Shown: positions 31,426 through 44,095, counted from the stretch's first letter. The stretch is 64,000 nt of DNA from Euborellia annulipes (GCA_023213315.1 JAKCPI010005009.1:29456-93455), one strand, 5' to 3'. Notes: generated by a model not told the origin, from the letters alone. Numbers and translations: made by a program.

Positions 31426-33228
31426 TTATTTTAAATAAATTGCAAACATTAGTGCCGATGGCTGCGGGGGGGGCCACACGCTGATTGCTTGGGGTCACCA
31501 ATCCCGAGCTTTCGCCACGCTTGGCCCGAACAAGAATATATAAATTTCCAATTTTATTTCTACTTATTCTATTGTAAGAGATGGCCTAGTAGCCCAATCC
31601 AATTTTTTTTTTTTTTTTTTTTTTGTAAATTTGAATTTTGTTTTCCTGTTACAGAGGTATACCTGGTAGTACTATATTGAGTATAGGCGTAATGTATTTT
31701 CATTTATAAACAAATTTGTATAGTTACTAAGGAAAAACTGGTCCCGTTCAAGGGAAAACAGCTAACAAATAAAAGAACTTTATTTAGAAAATCCAAAATA
31801 AGAGTTAGAAAATCCAAAATAAGAGCATATTTTCTATTAAAATTTAATTTTCTCTATATCTCTAGAAGTATAGCAAATGGAGCAAAACTGATGGTATTTA
31901 GAATCAGAGATACCCAGTAATATCTCAAAATACCCCGGTATTATAAATATTGAAGGCCTATGTTATTTATTCAATTTTTTTATAAATCACTATAGTCTTT
32001 AACTACTACTATATATGATATATAACGTAACGAATTTTAACTCCAAGTAGAGCAGGTAACCATCTTTTATCTCTTTTCCAGTTGATGTGAATTTAGAGCG
32101 CAATTTGCAAATCGTTTTGCGTTAGTAGATCCCTTTAATCCGGCCCTGTGTTGCGGTCTCCAACTGATTAATGTTTTTTCGTCTTAAAGATAGATGGTGG
32201 AAGGAGAGAAAAGAGATTACGAAATTTACGACGGACGGCAGGGACTATTTATTCTATTGCTATATCCAGATATTTATTCTACAATTACAATTTATAATTA
32301 ATTTTTGATACAATTTTTTTCAATGGGTCATAGATTTATATTCTTATGACAGCTAAAAATATATATCCGTATTTTTTATATTTGATTTAAATATTGTTTT
32401 ACCATAAATTATTTATTTATTTATTTATTATATCAATATGTAGGCCATCTGTAGATTTTAAACTTTTGAACACAAAAGCACTATACTTTTTGACTGGTAA
32501 ATTATTAATACACGCATATGTTGATATGCAATTAGTAAATTATTTAAGCCTTATATGCCTAAAAGAATTGAATTGCAAATTATTATCTTTTTTTTTTTTT
32601 TTTTCATTTATTCGGCCAAAAGCTCCCTTAAAAAAAAAATAAAAAGATCCTATATGAATTTTTTTTTTCTCTCTTTAATATTATAAATGCTAATTCAATT
32701 ATATGATTATATTAATTTTTTTAGGGTTGATTTTTAATTATTTATTAACAGGAGGTCATCATGTTGTAATTCCACCCAACAGCTAATACAATGCTGTTTG
32801 CATTATTATAATTAGAATTTAATTTACATAAATGAATACAATAATTTTTAAATGTAGTAGCCTACGAGTATATAAATAAACGATATGACAGAGCAAAAAC
32901 ATTTAACGATATGAAAGGGAAAGTTTCTCGATTTATTTATTTATTTATTTATTATTGAGAATTTGAAATGGTAAATGAATTTTAACGAACCACTTTTAAT
33001 TAAATGTTGGACGTATTGTTTTAAATGATCAAATAGTAATCATAATTTCAGTTTGTCTTTATTATTTTGAGAAGGCTATAGTTAAAGTGTCTTTGAGTTT
33101 TTCGTTTAATACTCTAGTTGTACTCTGGGTCAACAGCACGCGTATTGGGCAAGGATTTAAAAAAATGAATAAATTGGGGCATTTGGAATTGAATAAAATA
33201 TTATGGGGGGGGGGGGGGCTACCAATAA
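31426..33228. other. AT-rich, with one hAT end relic
   Basis: 32126-32147 reads CCCTTTAATCCGGCCCTG, a lone right end of the 26832-type hAT. 31604-31624 and 32589-32604 are T runs, 33206-33218 a G run. No gene was seen. Confidence 0.4.
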
Positions 33229-33826
33229 CCTAGATATATATGTATATGCTGTATATAGAGAGAAAGTATTGGATTCATGTCAAAAATTCAATGTCGAGAT
33301 TTTGATGGATACCCTATATACCTTTTGAGGACCCCTGAATCCAAAAAAGTTGTTTTAACGGCATGGCCTGTTTGTGGGTTCAATTTTAAGCATAAAGGAA
33401 TTGAGCTACGAGGTTTAAATTTTATATTTAAATTAGGCACCCTCCTGTAGCGTGAAAATAAGCTTTTAAACAAAATCAGCCAAAGAGTATTTGTACTTTA
33501 TTGATGCACTCTTTTAGTTTTTTTCGATTTTCTTAAAATTCCCTCTAAAGATTTTGATTAAAATTCAAAACTCAATTATCTTTTAGATGCTCTTTGAAAT
33601 GTATATTCTCATTTGGCTATCAAAATTGTTTGAATTCCACTTTACTCTTGTACTTCATAGGAAAGATGGTAACAAAATATAAATACTTTCTTATATTTAG
33701 AGGTAAACATCTTGAATTCTAATAATATATCGGCGGAAACTAAATATATGTTGACGCAAAAAATCTAATGTGACAAGCACAGAACACAACTTTTGATTAC
33801 TGAAGATAAGAGAAAGTGGTATGCTC
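33229..33826 (-). repeat. Family A copy, diverged
   Basis: 3' hairpin decayed (ATATATGTATATGCTGTATATAG...AGAAAGTATTG). All internal blocks are in order but GTTGCCATGGTAAC is reduced to ATGGTAAC. The 5' hairpin is partial, ending CTCACACCAAATT. The CA microsatellite is almost absent (CTGTTTGTGGGTTC). Confidence 0.85.
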
Positions 33827-35285
33827 ACACCAAATTTTTATAATTCATAATTAGGATATCTAGGCTATATGAAATAAAAACAAACAAATTTCAAAGTTAT
33901 ATTTTTATCGAGTCAGGAGAAGTAGGCTAAATAGGCAAGACCTCCCTAATTAAATTATGTTTAATAATTATGAAATTCAATATTTTTAGATTTTAGATAT
34001 TTATCTAAAGAGGCAAAATTTTTTCTATATATCGTAAATAAAGAAAAAAAAGTACACAAATATTTTTTCGATTCAATTTTTTAACCTCGGATTAGATTAT
34101 AATTTAACCAAAGAAGATGGGTTGTTCGTCCTATAGTACAACAATAAAATCCACGAATAATGCCCTGGGAAACTCCTTAAAAGGGCTTCGTTTTATTACG
34201 CTTCCTTCATATTTAAGAACATATAAAGCGAAAAGAGCTTTATAAACATCATTAAAAAAATAAATAAAATAAAAAAAAATCTACGTTGAGAGGAAGAATT
34301 ATAATAATACTCGCTTATTCAAGATTGTAATAATAAGATATTGTGGTATAAAAAAAATTACAGGAAAAAAAAACCTAGATTTGTGTTTTAGTTCAAATGA
34401 GATTCTTTAGTGAAGAATACTTTATTATCATGACAAGGAAAGATTAAAATCATTTTAGAATGGAATTTGCTCATTTAGTAACGAACTAGATGGGGATATA
34501 AATCATATTCCGCTTAAGGGCTGAATGAGAGAAATGGAAGATTTATGTTTGGGTTGAGGACGATTTAAGCAATTGCCTGAGAGCGGGGAGTAAAAAAAAG
34601 GGACAGAAATTAAATTATAATAAAAAAATTTATTAAATAATATCGGCTTGAGCGTTTAGTTTTTTAATTGTATTTTTTTTGAATCTACTTTTTGACTAGC
34701 TTATTGTGGACTGGTTTGGAAAAAAAAAACATTTTTTTAATGGTTCTTTCAATACTGACATCGAATATTAAATAGTATTTGAAGGACCTAGAAGATCTAG
34801 GTATTTTATATTCGGAAGCCAAAGTTGGTTGCCATTCATGTCATGTTTACACTATAGAGAAAACATAACAAAAGACAGTTTTGTATAGTACCAAAAATAT
34901 TTTGTCAAATGGAATTTTCAATACTTTCCTTGTGAAGGGGGAGAAATATTTATTATAACGTGAATTTTACTTTCCCGCTAATATATTATATGTAATATAA
35001 TAGTTCCGGGATGACCGAGCTGGAGCTCGGTGGTTTTTTCTTTGATATAATTGGAAAAAACTAAAAAACTACATCAATAAAATACTATAAATTTAAAATT
35101 TGAAAGAAATCATCTAAGGGAATATTGAGAAAATCGGAAAAAAAAAACTAAAAAAAAAAATACATCAGTAAAGTACTAATCGTGCTAGTTTAAAATCCTT
35201 TAAAAGAGTCCTACTCATGTTGTGACGATATCAAACGTAGTTGTTTTGATTCCAAATAGGAAATATTTAAAATTTGAATGAAATG
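33827..35285. other. AT-rich, with a family A scrap
   Basis: 35108-35185 keeps AATATTGAGAAAATCGG and TACATCAGTAAAGTACTA of family A. 34990-35030 has CCGAGCTGGAGCTCGG, a 16-bp perfect palindrome. Nothing else assigned. Confidence 0.4.
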
Positions 35286-35691
35286 TTAAATTGCGGTCTC
35301 GAAAAGAAGTTTCAGACCAGACCATTCACTACCGAGTTACTCGAGGCGGCAAGAGATGGCGTTAGTTTTTCCTTTAGGAATACAAGGGATTTATTCACAC
35401 TTTCATTTCTCGATTCACAGCTCACATTCAGCATACACATTAATTATTTTTTAACACAATGATTCCAATTTAATTATCTATAAGATATAGAGCGAATTAT
35501 AAAAAAATACTTTTGTGTTAATGCGATTAATGTAAAAAAAATATTTATTTTGTCGAAAATCAAAAAAGGGCTTCTATAAGTATCTAGATATTTTAAATAG
35601 CTTTAATTTAAAAAAAAAATTGAGGTTGATAGCTTCAAAATTGTGGCCGCTGGAATCTCCCAAAATTAGCACCCCGAGACGCGCACCTTAA
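35286..35691. mobile_element. MITE E, copy 1, TTAA target
   Basis: The element at 35290-35687 ends CCCGAGACGCGCACC and is flanked by TTAA on both sides. Its left tip (ATTGCGGTCTCG) is partly decayed. Comparison with the uninterrupted repeat F at 28745 supports insertion at TTAA. About 85% similar to 37411-37803. A TTAA target suggests a piggyBac- or Kolobok-type mobiliser (inference). Confidence 0.75.
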
Positions 35692-35942
35692 AAGTGATTT
35701 TGAAAGCCTTAAAAAAAGACATGTGGATTCTTATAATGTATTTAAATCAATTGTAAAAAGAAAATTATTCTGATTAAAGAATATTTGATATGCCTGAGAC
35801 CAAGAAAAATTTTATTTTTAAGATATCGAGTACATACACCTAAAACCACACGTAATTCCAAAAACGTGTTGTGGGTTGCCTGCCTCCAGGAGTTGCCGGA
35901 TTTTAGAATAGATGAGATGTCTTTTCAAGTTGTTTGTTAGTT
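35688..35942. repeat. Repeat F, copy 2
   Basis: Near-identical to 28749-28990. Its left edge is the TTAA next to MITE E. Confidence 0.8.
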
Positions 35943-37406
35943 CCAAGCCTGATGATTATCCGACAATAACGAGATCGAGAGAGAGAATCCTAGGAAGTGG
36001 GGATGGCCTTTTATAACATTTTTCAAGACCATAATCCTCCGTGGGAATAGTGATACACATGCAAAGACATCCAAAAGCTAGATTTGCATTTTTAAGTGGA
36101 AACCATTCCATTTAATCTGCTATATTATTATATAATTTTGACAATCTCTCTTGAGGCCATACTAAAAAGAAATATTTGTATGTAAAAACAACCCAAAAAT
36201 AATTTAAAAACAAATCAACGAAGGAGATTCTCTTCTTAATCAGAGCTAATTATATACCACCTACGTGCTAACTTTTTAAATAGCTTTAAAGTTAGATGTG
36301 ATAGAGAAGGGAAAAGAGAAAGTAGGGATAGAGAAGTGGAAAAGCTTAGCAACTTTATTGTCAATTTTTTTATTATAAAACTTAACTTTACATTTAAAAT
36401 CCTTTAAAAATAACAATTTTTTTTAATTAATTGCAAAAAAGTCTTAACTTCTTGTCATAGGCAATCATTAAAATAAGTTTCTTTTCTTTATCTAACCATT
36501 TATTGACAATGTAAGTAAATTAATGGAATTTTTCATCAAACATTTTCATTTACAACGTCGGATTTAAAAGCCTTGACGATTAAAATTGATTAAAACCTAG
36601 AAATTCCTTCTTTTTACGCTTCATTTCTTCAGTTCTTCCCATTTAAGAGTTGTAACTCTTGCAAGTGTCTCTCTATTTTAATATCTCTTTCAATTTTATT
36701 TATGGATTCTTAAAAAGAACGAACTATAAAAAAAAGTCAGAAGAGAAAAAAAATTTAGTGCAATGATTAAGAATTTGAGAGTTTCAATCTCAGAGAGAGA
36801 GAGAGAAATGGTGTTTAGTTAATCCAACATATTTCGTGGATTATTGCTCTCTCTCTCTCTCTCTTTACTTTCCCTCTCAACAAATTCCATCTGATTCAAT
36901 AACTACACAATCCACTAAACTGGAAAATTCCGATAAAAAAGATGGTGGGATTTTATCGAGAGATAAAAAATAAAAAGTTAAAGATTTCAGTATTTAGAGA
37001 ATGGGATGGGAGTAGGAAGACGAATTTTATTTACTTATTTTATATACGGAATCTCTGTTTATCTAACACGGGAATAGTGATTTTTAATCAAAGATGATTG
37101 AAAAGTGAAATTATTTTATTTATAAAATGTCTAATTTCAAATATCAAAAGCTTAATAAATAATAAGTTTTACTGCAGATGAAATAATATATCAGCTTTTT
37201 TGATTAAACTACTATCGTTTTGTTATAAAAATTTTTCTTGATTCTAAATTCCAAACATGATAAAAAATTTAGAATTTATGGTCTAAATAAAGTGGGGACA
37301 ATAGAGACTACCCTTTCCTCTCTCCTAAGAAGGCCTAAACTTATATTAGATAATTTGGATTTAATAAAATTATGGGCTTATTATAAATATTTAAATCTTT
37401 TTTTTT
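35943..37406. other. AT-rich, nothing assigned
   Basis: 36796-36808 (GA)n and 36846-36864 (CT)n face each other and could pair. Otherwise no supported feature. Confidence 0.35.
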
Positions 37407-37808
37407 TTAAGGTGCGAGTCTCGAAAAACCTAAAACACGATTCAGTACCTAGTTACTCTAGGTGGCAAGAGATGGCGTTAGTTTTTCCCATAGGAAAACA
37501 AGGGATTTATTCCATTTCATTTGAAAGATTCCAACTAATTAATTAAGGGTAAAAAATTAATTATTTTTTAACACAATGATTACTAATTTAATTATCTATA
37601 AGATATAGAGCGAATTTTTTAAAAATATCTTTTATTTAATGCGATTAATCTAAAAAAAATTTTTATTTTTTTGAAAATCAAAAAAAGGGCTTCTAGAAGT
37701 TGTAGATATTTTAAATAGTTTTAATTAAAAAAAAATTGGGGTCGATAGCTTCAAAATTGTAGCCGCTGGAATCTCCCAAAATTAGCACCCCGAGGCGCGC
37801 ACCATTAA
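37407..37808. mobile_element. MITE E, copy 2
   Basis: The element starts GGTGCGAGTCTCG (37411) and ends CGAGGCGCGCACC (37803), with 13-bp inverted tips. TTAA lies at 37407-37410 and, one base off, at 37805-37808. Confidence 0.75.
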
Positions 37809-38128
37809 TGGTCTTTTTCGGCATATAAGGTCATTTAGACCCCATGCCTATTTATTTAAAATGATTGATGATGAATTCAATTGAAATAAATTTTTCTCAC
37901 TTGGGATGGGAAGCGAACCCAGAGCCCTCGGGCTTGGCGTAGTATCAATATTGATAATATTAAAGCCAAGGGCGCGGGCTCGGATCCCAGGCAGACCGAT
38001 GAATATTTTTTTAATCATTTGCCAGCCAAAAGATATAAATAAATGCGCCTTGACCCTACTATATATCGTATTTAAATATTGAACATCATCTAAAGTCTAT
38101 ATGGTCTAAGATGCCGAAAATTACCCTA
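37809..38128. mobile_element. Fold-back pair of SINEs
   Basis: 37809-37941 is a minus-strand SINE running from its tail (GGTCTTTTTCGGCATATAAGG) to its head (GAGCCCTCGGGCTTGGCGTAG is read at the join). 37942-38128 is a plus-strand SINE entering at AAGCCAAGGGCGCGGGCTC with B box GGCTCGGATCCC. The two heads meet in an inverted arrangement. Confidence 0.6.
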
Positions 38129-39004
38129 CAATATTTTATTAGTCTAATTTATTTCCAATTGTTTTTGTAATTCAATTGTTCAAAATGACAACATATGGTT
38201 CCAAACAAACAAGTAAGTAGATAGAACGTCAAACACACAGCTTAACGGATGAAATTTGATTAAAGATAAAGAAAGAAGAAAAAAAAAAAAACGATGGAGG
38301 CCCAAGTTGGTTAGTTGAACCGTTTAGAATTTGTGATGGTTTGCGGCTTCTCTGATGAAATTCGCAGTTTTATCTTCCCCGATCCTCACCCTATCCCCCT
38401 CCGAAAAAGCGGATTTATTCGCTCCCTTACCTCCGTCTAATTTCGGCGGCGCCCTGAAGCGATAAGAGAGAGCTGATTGCTCTCATTTAACACTCCTGAC
38501 GAGGAGCCGAAATAAACTTGGCAGACGACAATGTTGCCAACTTTATCAATCAAACCCTCATCTTTTAAATTTTTGCCAAAAAAAAAAATTATATTCGTAA
38601 TTAAAAACCTTAAATATTGGCAAAGAAAACCAATAAATTTCAGCAAGGAAAGCTGCGCTCAAAAAAAAAAAAAAAAAACAGCAGTAGAGATGATTCTTCT
38701 CTTTTTCCCAAAGATAAACAAAATCGGTCCAGAGAGGATGTTTAGCCGGAGAGATTTAATTTTAAATGATGAATTCTGGGTGTCGATATTAATATTTAAT
38801 AGCTGATAGATGTTCAGTCAATATTTGACACCTTCGGAAGTCAATATTAGTTCCCATCGCTGCTTCTCTTGAATAAACCAAAGCCTTCGGCCTCAACAAA
38901 AATATGCGAGCTCATATCTGAAAAGGAAATCCGTCCAGAGAAGCAAAAGATTACGAGAAAGAAAGTTTATTTTTATAGTATAAAACATTAATATTTTTTT
39001 GAAA
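38129..39004. other. Unassigned; GC-richer island 38325-38540
   Basis: Against an AT-rich background, 38325-38540 is GC-richer with CpGs (CGGCGGCGCC). It opens a 34-codon plus frame from ATG 38337 without recognisable features. It could be a regulatory island or repeat remnant. The remainder is A/T-rich with an A run at 38661-38678. Confidence 0.3.
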
Positions 39005-39490
39005 ATTGAAAAATTTAATTAAATTGTCATCTAATTATAGATAAATAAATATCCCAAGGTTAAGTTTCATTTTAGCTTATGCGCATATTGACATTAATAT
39101 GTCATCTTCAGAGTTATGACACAAACTGATTAACAATCTTATTTATATTCATCGTAGATGTCAGCAGTGTATCTTATTTTTACTAAAGATGGCAGCACTG
39201 TTCCTCTACTCAATATATATTCTTAAATTATGTTGAAAATTGGTGCTGCTATCTTTAGTAAAACAAGTTATAGTGGGCCTTGGGGGGGGGGGGAAAAAAA
39301 AAAAAAAAAAAATGGTGCCATCTACGATGAATATAAATAAATAAGATTGTTAATAAATGTAATAGTTTGTGTCATAGCTCTGAAGGTGACGTATTAACGT
39401 CGAAATGCGCATAAGTTAAAATAAAATCCTTTTGAAACTTAACCTTGTGTTATTTTTTTATCTATAATTAGATGATAATTTCATTAAAAT
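39005..39490. repeat. Inverted dimer of a Penelope-like tail
   Basis: 39020-39180 and 39320-39485 are inverted copies sharing ATCTAATTATAGAT, TTATGCGCAT, TCATAGCTCTGAAGGTGAC and ATTCATCGTAGATG. Each arm has a decayed hammerhead-like core: 39380-39406 plus (CTGAAGG, GACG/CGTC stem, CGAAAT) and 39080-39111 minus (CTGAAGA, GACAT/ATGTC stem, then a mutated GAAA). The centre contains ATCTTTAGTAAAA in both orientations. Confidence 0.6.
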
Positions 39491-40074
39491 TAAGAATGTT
39501 TCAACTAGTGACAACGGCGAATTCTTTGGATTATTATATTGAAAAATTACCTTTAAATTTTAATTTTTACAGAAATTCATCACTCCTCTTGTTCATATAG
39601 AGAATATAATTTATTTTATTATTTTTAATTAAAAATTATATGTGCAAAATTGTAGAGACTGTTGGAAAAAAAATTAAAATTTGATACACTTTTTATTATT
39701 TGAAAACTCTTATGTGCTATATGTTTGGATATTAACGTCATCAAGTGTTTATTAGTTCATTTTTTTTAGATTATCCATCCAAATCCAGGTGGATTAAAAT
39801 AGGCTACAACTAAACGTAATACATAGAGAGGGTTGAAATTAAAATAGCATCTTTAAAGGTTGAAAAAGCTTTTATAATATTTTTCATTTTTATAGTTATC
39901 TCTCACTGTCTCTTTAATAAAATATGATGAGAGTTTTTTATGGTGTCACTTGCCAAATGACCACCAAATTTCGGAATAGAAAAAAAAGTGTGGTCATCTC
40001 CTTTTGGATTTAATAAAATATAGAATTGAGGAAGAGATACTTTAATTAAATAAGAAAGAAATAGCTCAGGGGTC
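39491..40074. other. AT-rich, nothing assigned
   Basis: No supported feature. Confidence 0.35.
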
Positions 40075-40300
40075 CATTTCTTGTGGGTAAGTGGATGGCG
40101 ACCACGAGCTACCCAAGCTTGGACAGACAGTTCTTTGTATGTCTGTCTCTTCCTTTATCTTTTCAACAGGTGTCAGACCGTGCGACGGGCCGGCCTGTTC
40201 TATCCTTCTCGGTCGCAAAAAGGCATGATAGGGTTGGAGGGAAAAAGATAGGTCCGCCGACCCCGCATCGAGGGAGTAAGACAAGGACAGAAGAAGAAGA
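40075..40300 (+). repeat. GC-richer dispersed repeat
   Basis: It contains GGTAAGTGGATGGCGACCAC (40086), shared with 24515, then CAGACCGTGCGACGGGCCGG and CGCATCGAGGGAGTAAG. Both strands are open for 70-85 codons, but the sequence matches no domain I know. Confidence 0.5.
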
Positions 40301-41074
40301 ATTAAATAAAAAAGTATTAGGTAATATACTATATAAGTAAATTTTAAAACAAGTAATCTGGTGTGATTAACGTAACATACAATCTGTTAAGTATTCAAAA
40401 GTTGTGAGATGTGACATATTTTTTTTGTATCGACATATTTATATATCATATTTGATATTGACATATATAAAAATAATAAACTTTTTAGGGTTGAGTGATT
40501 TATACCAAAAGTTGACACGGATCTATTGTAGAATTTAAGTATAAGAATCAGATCAGATGATTACGTTAGTAAAATCGTTGTATCAATTAATAAATTTGAT
40601 ATTCAAAATTTTTTATTAAAATTTCTTAACGTCTAATTTTCAAGAACAGAGTTTATATCATTAAAAGTTGTTTTTTTTTTTTTCTTATTCGAGTTATCTC
40701 TCTTTTTACTCTCCTCTTAATTAAACAAATTTCTCATTATCTTAGATTTGGATTTTATGATTCATAAAGCCCTTGAGATTAAATAATTAGTAAGAAAATT
40801 TCATTTTACTCGATGATATTGTACAAAACCAAACGTAAAACAAGAAAAAAAATTGTGACGTTTGTTTATACTAAAGGCGATGCAATATGGAGGAGATAAA
40901 AAGTAACACCAATCATTCTATCATAAGAAATTGATAAAAAGATAATCACAAAAAATCCTAATTTTTTGAAATGATACAACAGTTTATCATAAAAATATTT
41001 TAAATAAACGAAACAGATATTACACTGAGACAGAAGCGTAAGTAACTAATTTGAACCCCCCCCCCCCCAACCTC
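40301..41074. other. AT-rich, nothing assigned
   Basis: 40346-40400 weakly recalls the family A 5' end (AATCTGGTGTGATTAACG). Otherwise no supported feature. Confidence 0.35.
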
Positions 41075-41077
41075 CTC

Positions 41078-41202
41078 AGAAATGCCTGAAACCCCAATAG
41101 ATATTATCATAGCCTATTATAACGGTTATCGTCAAAGTCTTATATGGCCTTAGTTGCCGAAAAGACTGTGTGAATGTGTGTGTGAGTGCGAGTGTTTTTT
41201 TT
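41078..41202 (+). mobile_element. SINE-P, 5'-truncated
   Basis: GAAATGCCTGAAACCCCAAT, ACGGTTATCGTCAAAGTC, ATGGCCTTAGTTGCCG and TGTGTGTGAGTGCGAG are the 3' half of SINE-P. The head and hairpin are absent. Confidence 0.8.
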
Positions 41203-41278
41203 AAAAATTTTTAAATAAATAAAAAAAAAAAATATTTGTTATTATAGAATTCCAAAAATGGAAATAGATTTTATTATT

Positions 41279-41321
41279 TAGTGGTGCCTAAAACGGCTTA
41301 AAGTTTAAAAAAAAACCGAAT

Positions 41322-41352
<31 letters not shown>

Positions 41353-41774
41353 TTAACTTTGGACACCCCGAATTTCAGATCACTGAATGAATGAAAAAAA
41401 AAAAACATATTTACGATATACTATAGTTCTTCAACTTTCCAAATATCATTAATTCTTGAAAATCTATTAATTTTTAATGAAATTATGTACAAAATAGTTA
41501 TCAAAGTTAGAATTCAGCGCTATCCATTTTCTTAATAATTTCGTTAATAATTAACCGATTTTCACGAATGAATAATTTTTGGAAAATTAAAGAACTACAG
41601 AATAACGCGCTGTTGCCACATTGCTATTGTCTGCTAGATTACCCTGATCGTAAATACACGATATTCGCATTAAGAGATGGTAAAAAAATTTTTGGGGTGT
41701 CCAAAGTTAAAAAAAAAAAAACTGAAAAAAAATAATTAATTTTTCTAAACTTTTAGCCGTGTTTTGCACTACTA
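41279..41774. mobile_element. MITE G, long-TIR fold-back, about 496 bp
   Basis: It starts TAGTGGTGCCTAAAACGGC and ends GCCGTGTTTTGCACTACTA. The inverted arms continue about 110 bp through TTTAACTTTGGACACCCC on the left and GGGGTGTCCAAAGTTAAA on the right, including poly-T/poly-A runs. TSD is not clear. No coding. Confidence 0.8.
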
Positions 41775-42217
41775 CTGGTAAATCACCAGAGATTGTACTG
41801 AAACTGGAATATTTATATGTATTCTATGTAAATCTTCAAAAATTTGAACCACTTTGGAGCAAATTTTCTATTAAATAATTGTAAAATATATTTTGATGAT
41901 TATGTGTTTACTACACTTTATTTTCGAAATTCTTTTATATATTTTTAATGCGCCCAGGTCTCTGGGCCCCTTGACCTGCGGCGCTTCCCCCCACTCCACC
42001 GCATTGCGGGGTCTGCGGGGGTGTTATTTACGCCCCTGAACTGAGAATTAAAACACAATTGTATGAGATAGTTGCAGTTAGATTTTATTTGGTTGTTTGA
42101 AGAATAGGCAACCCAAATGACCAACTCATTAATGGCGTTTTTGTTGTTCACTCATTTCTATCCCAAAAAGTCATATAGGTTTAAAAATTTAGAAATTTCA
42201 CTGGGCTCTAAAGTTTT
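41775..42217. other. AT-rich; hAT end relic 41950-42040
   Basis: CGCCCAGGTCTCTGGGCCCC, a GC-rich stretch and GTTATTTACGCCCCTG look like the right end of a hAT-type MITE. No left end was found. Confidence 0.4.
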
Positions 42218-42480
42218 TTTTTTTTAACATTCACACTTTTTTCTCATTCACACTCACATTACACAAACATTCACACAGTCTTTTCGGCAACTTAGGCCAT
42301 TTAAGACTTTGACGATAACCGTTATTTATGAATTTATCTATATTGGGGTCCAGGCATTCTTATTTAAGCCATTTGGTATCCAAATGACTTAAATAAAATC
42401 ATCGGACTGCCTGGGGTCCGAACCCGCGACGTTTGGTATACGAGGTTAGCACGCTAACCTCTACGCCAAGCCCCGAGGGC
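42218..42480 (-). mobile_element. SINE-P copy, complete
   Basis: On the minus strand: GCCCTCGGGGCTTGGCGTAG, AGGTTAGCGTGCTAACC, B box GGTTCGGACCCC, CAGTCCGATGATTTTATTTA, and a 15-bp-stem hairpin (42361-42393, one mismatch). Then GGGGTCC's complement, CGTCAAAGTC, TTGCCGAAAAGACTGTGTG and an A-rich tail. It is the best full-length reference for the family in this window. Confidence 0.92.
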
Positions 42481-43008
42481 CTTTTAAAAGTTGTAAACAT
42501 ATGAAATGGAGATAAATAAAATAGATAACCATAAGGGGACAAGAGGGGGGGGATTTGCACACATTATTATTCTAAAAATAAATTTTATCTCATATCTTTT
42601 GCGATATCAATATTTACTTTTTTTTTTGCTACTGTTTTTTTTTTTTTACTCAATATTTGTACAGATAAAAATGCCAATAGAATAAAAAGAACATGCGATG
42701 AGAAATGGGTTAATAATGAGATGATAATAATATTGATACAAGAATATAAAAAATTCCTTAAAAAAAGTTATCAAAATTATTTTCTATTAATATATTTACG
42801 TATTTTATGAGTAATTGGTTTAGTGTAGATTTCGTAGAGACACTCTAGAAAAATATTGATATAATAATGTTAACAAGATAACTAATTTTTAAAAATTATT
42901 AGAATTGATAATCATACTATCAATAAATATAATTTTTCATAATAATTAAGAAAAATTATTAATTAACGAGCAATCTTTCTCTTAATACAGTATTTTCATC
43001 CGAAAAAA
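42481..43008. other. AT-rich, nothing assigned
   Basis: No supported feature; T runs at 42619-42649. Confidence 0.35.
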
Positions 43009-43588
43009 TCTGGTGTGAGTGGTCGCACAGCACACAACCTTTGGTAAGAGAAAGTTGTGTTCTTTACTTGTCACACCAGATTTTTTTTGTGTCGACACAT
43101 ATTTAGTTTCCGACAGTACGGTAAAAGAGGTAAAATTTATAAACAGAAAAATATTTATATTCTGTTACCAAGGCGACGATTTCTCTTATCCTTTGAAGTT
43201 CAAGAATAAAGTGTGCTTCAAAAGATTTCAAGTGCAAAATGAGAATATACATTTTAAAGAGCATCTAAAAAATAATTGATTTTTGAATTTTAATCAAAAT
43301 CGTTGAAGCGAATTTTCAGAAAATGGGAAAAAAAAACTGAAAAAGTACATCAGTAAAGTACTAGTGCTCTTTGGCCGATTTTGATTAAAAGCTTATTTTC
43401 ACGCCTCAGATGGAGGGGGGGGGGGGGGTGCCTAACTTCAATATAAAATTTCAACTTCGTAGCTCAATTCCTTCATGCCTCAAATTGAACACAGACACAC
43501 AGGCAGACCATGTTGCGAAAACCACTTTTTTGGATTCAGGAAATCTCAAAAACGTGTACATCTATCAAAATGTCGACTTCAAATTTCG
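43009..43588 (+). repeat. Family A copy, 3'-truncated
   Basis: It starts TCTGGTGTGAGTGG with a somewhat shortened 5' hairpin (43009-43080) and GTTACCAAGGCGAC at 43163. A G run at 43413-43428 replaces part of the variable block. It stops in the TGTCGACTTCAAATTT block without the terminal hairpin. Confidence 0.85.
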
Positions 43589-44095
43589 GTTTAAAAAATA
43601 CAATCAATTTTTATTATAGAAAAATCAACTAATCAGGATAGAGGGTAGTTTATGTTTTGTTCCACTCAAAAAAAAAAAAAAAAAAAATAAATAAATAAAT
43701 AAAAGTTTCACTTTAATAAATTTAGACCTATAAATAAATTATCATTAAGACAGTGTATTGACAATCAAAGTAAGCAAAAAAGTAAACCCAAGCGATTTAA
43801 CTATGTATTATTTCAAGCTGCAAATAATTGCTCACTAATCAAATTAATTTAAATTAATTTTACCTATCCCTAGTTTTAATGTTTTAAATGGATCCACCGG
43901 TTACCAGTTTAAATTTAATGATTATAGTGGTAGATGTCATCCATATATAAAATATTTATTGATTATTGAGTTGCCATCTAATGCTAAGGATATTTATTAT
44001 ATATATGCAAATGAAATTGCAATGACAATTCCTTGGCAACCTCTCAATTTTGCAACCCTATATTCAAGAAATCATTTATATATGGAGGATGATTG
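43589..44095. other. AT-rich, nothing assigned
   Basis: 43668-43687 is an A run followed by a TAAA microsatellite. 43990-44100 leads into the ribozyme-like tail below. Confidence 0.35.
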
